In this document: piece by piece, positions 4,260 through 5,065 of the stretch | How positions within the stretch are numbered: position 1 is the stretch's first letter | Layout: each line of letters begins with the position of its first letter | Made by a program: the position numbers and the translations under genes | Source of the DNA: a bacterium | Lineage (GTDB): Bacteria > Chloroflexota > Dormibacteria > UBA8260 > Bog-877 | Direction of reading: 5' to 3' | Assembly (NCBI GenBank): GCA_021791455.1 | Contig: JAJYWM010000340.1 | Coordinates: 1 to 5,065 of the forward strand | Length of the DNA: 5,065 bases | The notes under the pieces: generated by a model | Seen by the model: only the letters and a program-made list of their open reading frames with translations | The model's database searches: none | What the model was told of the DNA's origin: nothing

Positions 4260-4500
4260 AGCACATCCCACCCGCATAGGTGTGGTGGCGGCGGTCGGCA
4301 CCCGACCTTTATCAGTGCCCGGGGGGGCACCCTATGCCCTTGCGCGCAATGGCTTTTCAGTCACAAAGTCTTCGAGGGAAGCACAGGATGTGCGTAAGGT
4401 GTTGGGTATCAGTAGGGCATTTGCAATCGGTCTTTTGTCCCGTTACAGTCTAGGAATTATGAGGACATTACGGCGCTTTGAGGAGAGCGCCATTGCGTGA
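4252..4500 (+). CDS. Doubtful small reading frame between the cluster and the relaxase
   Basis: 82 codons from ATG at 4252, overlapping the stop of the preceding gene by 8 bp and ending in GTGA with the relaxase start. The overlaps favour a coupled gene. Against it: the ribosome binding site is poor (AGGGG touches the ATG), third codon positions show little G/C preference compared with neighbours, and the frame crosses several hairpins and a promoter-like sequence, which suits a non-coding regulatory or transfer-origin region better. The product, if made, has no recognisable motif. Confidence 0.25.
   Translation: MIEAHPTRIGVVAAVGTRPLSVPGGAPYALARNGFSVTKSSREAQDVRKVLGISRAFAIGLLSRYSLGIMRTLRRFEESAIA
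4279..4288 (+). other. Candidate nic site of an origin of transfer
   Basis: GGTGTGGTGG resembles the nic region of the F plasmid (GGTGT/GGTGC, cut between T and G), the target of a MobF relaxase. It is 209 bp upstream of the MobF relaxase start in the same orientation, and hairpins follow it at 4293-4330. In F the hairpin is on the 5' side of nic, unlike here, and GC-rich DNA can produce such a match by chance, so this is only a candidate. Confidence 0.25.
4293..4312 (+). terminator. Terminator-like hairpin after the unknown gene pair
   Basis: GGTCGG (4293-4298) and CCGACC (4302-4307) form a perfect stem with a CAC loop, followed by TTTAT. The short T-run makes termination uncertain. It could close the 3478-4259 transcript, or be part of a transfer origin. 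Confidence 0.4.
4315..4353. repeat. Two further inverted repeats
   Basis: GTGCCC (4315-4320) pairs with GGGCAC (4325-4330) around a GGGG loop. Then GCC-C-TTGCGCGCAA-T-GGC (4336-4353) is an 18-bp palindrome with one mismatched pair, its centre TTGCGCGCAA being perfect, followed by TTTT. With the hairpin at 4293 this makes three inverted repeats in 61 bp upstream of a relaxase gene, a density typical of transfer origins or operators. Confidence 0.5.
4421..4449 (+). promoter_or_regulatory. Promoter P4 of the relaxase gene
   Basis: TTGCAA (4421-4426) and TACAGT (4444-4449) are 17 bp apart. Transcription would start near 4456, leaving a leader of about 40 nt that contains GAGGAG (4480-4485) before the GTG start at 4497. 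It would give the relaxase its own transcript. Confidence 0.45.
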
Positions 4501-5065
4501 GCATCTGCCGGGCTCAGAAGGGCTCGATTGGCCCCGGTGCCATGACGGCGAAGGATTGGTGGGAGTACTACACCGAGTCACATGAGCACTCGCAGCACAC
4601 CTTTGAACGGGTGCCCAAAAACGTTGGCGACTACTACATAGGTAGGAGCGGCGACGCTGAGCGGCCTGTAGTCCGCTTGATTGGGGCGGGAGTTGCGGCT
4701 CTCGGTGTCGGTGCTGACCACGAGCTTACCCGCGAGGATTTTGAGAAGCTATGCGATGGGCGCGCCCTGGACGGGAAGGCGGCTATCCATCGCGGAGCCT
4801 CGGGTTCCCATGTGCCGTTCGTAGCCCTCGCCTATTCACCTCATAAGTCCGTTTCTTTACTGTGGGCGGTCGCCGACGACGATCTGAGGGAAAAGGTTCA
4901 GGCGGCGCATGATGCCGCAGTCCGCGCGGCCATCGCGAGCCTTGAGGCTCACACCGCCCCCCTGCGGCGCCGTGTGCGCTCTACGGGAAAGATAGTTCCT
5001 GAGCGCACCGCCGGGCTGGTGGTGGCCGAGGTCCGTCACCACAGTGCTCGGCCAGTGAAGCCGAC
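4497..5065 (+). CDS. MobF (TrwC/TraI-like) conjugative relaxase, N-terminal part, cut by the window edge
   Basis: The first 189 codons, with no stop before the window ends. Relaxases of this family nick one strand at the origin of transfer through a tyrosine and lead it into the recipient; a helicase domain usually follows the relaxase domain. Visible marks are two tyrosine pairs (Y24-Y25 and Y46-Y47), matching the two pairs at 18/19 and 26/27 in TrwC, then a segment (GDYYIGRSGDAERP..., LGVGADHELTREDFEKLCDG) that follows the TrwC order, the strand-and-helix motif SPHKSVSLLWA (114-124) and AHDAAV (137-142). The metal-binding His triad would lie past the edge. By eye alignment the aspartate of the 'DLTFSAPKSVS' motif (D85 in TrwC) is alanine 110 here, and the usual Trp of GxWxGxGA is missing. 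GTG at 4497 is the first start after an in-frame stop at 4479, has GAGGAG 11 nt upstream, and gives an N-terminus (MSICRA) like other MobF proteins; ATG 4542 would remove that strand. Confidence 0.88.
   Translation, partial: MSICRAQKGSIGPGAMTAKDWWEYYTESHEHSQHTFERVPKNVGDYYIGRSGDAERPVVRLIGAGVAALGVGADHELTREDFEKLCDGRALDGKAAIHRGASGSHVPFVALAYSPHKSVSLLWAVADDDLREKVQAAHDAAVRAAIASLEAHTAPLRRRVRSTGKIVPERTAGLVVAEVRHHSARPVKP

Noticed and set aside
4857..5042. Minus-strand 61-codon frame at the right edge
   Set aside because: It is antisense to the relaxase, which has strong family motifs in this stretch.
1..5065. CRISPR array
   Set aside because: No regularly spaced direct repeats were found; the only tandem repeat is the 2 x 11 bp unit at the tRNA end.

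Overview
The window looks like part of a mobile element from a high-GC Gram-positive bacterium (Actinomycetota, possibly a streptomycete or relative). The reasons are GC-rich coding sequence, GTG starts, several ATGA or GTGA gene overlaps, two promoters placed so close to an ATG that the mRNA would be leaderless, and a relaxase of the type found on actinobacterial plasmids and integrative conjugative elements. The assignment is by eye; no search was run.

Left edge (1-441): a tRNA-Phe(GAA)-like gene whose 5' two thirds is textbook but whose T-arm is not canonical. It is followed by an 11-bp tandem repeat and by a second, more degraded tRNA-like segment about 79 bp downstream. This may be a decayed tRNA array or an attachment-site scar. 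Next comes a gene-poor stretch with small hairpins, ending in a clear promoter. Left-centre (442-2313): a Dam/D12-type adenine methyltransferase on the + strand faces a minus-strand gene whose product has the layout of a restriction endonuclease. Their 3' ends overlap by 35 bp, so this is probably a restriction-modification pair. A 98-codon minus-strand reading frame that resembles the tail of a transposase lies just upstream of the nuclease gene and overlaps its start.

Centre (2370-3430): a divergent + strand operon of two translationally coupled genes of unknown function. Its promoter is followed immediately by a palindrome matching the core of Gram-positive LexA (SOS) boxes. A weak terminator follows the operon. 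Right (3440-5065): a second + strand cluster starts from a near-consensus promoter with a leaderless ATG. It has two coupled unknown genes, then hairpins and a short stretch resembling an F-type nic site, then a further promoter and the 5' 189 codons of a MobF (TrwC/TraI-like) relaxase that runs off the window.

Together the genes suggest a transfer/maintenance module: the relaxase and its upstream partners for conjugative DNA processing, the restriction-modification pair for retention or defence, and a possibly DNA-damage-inducible operon between them. The least described parts are the two small unknown operons and the endonuclease.
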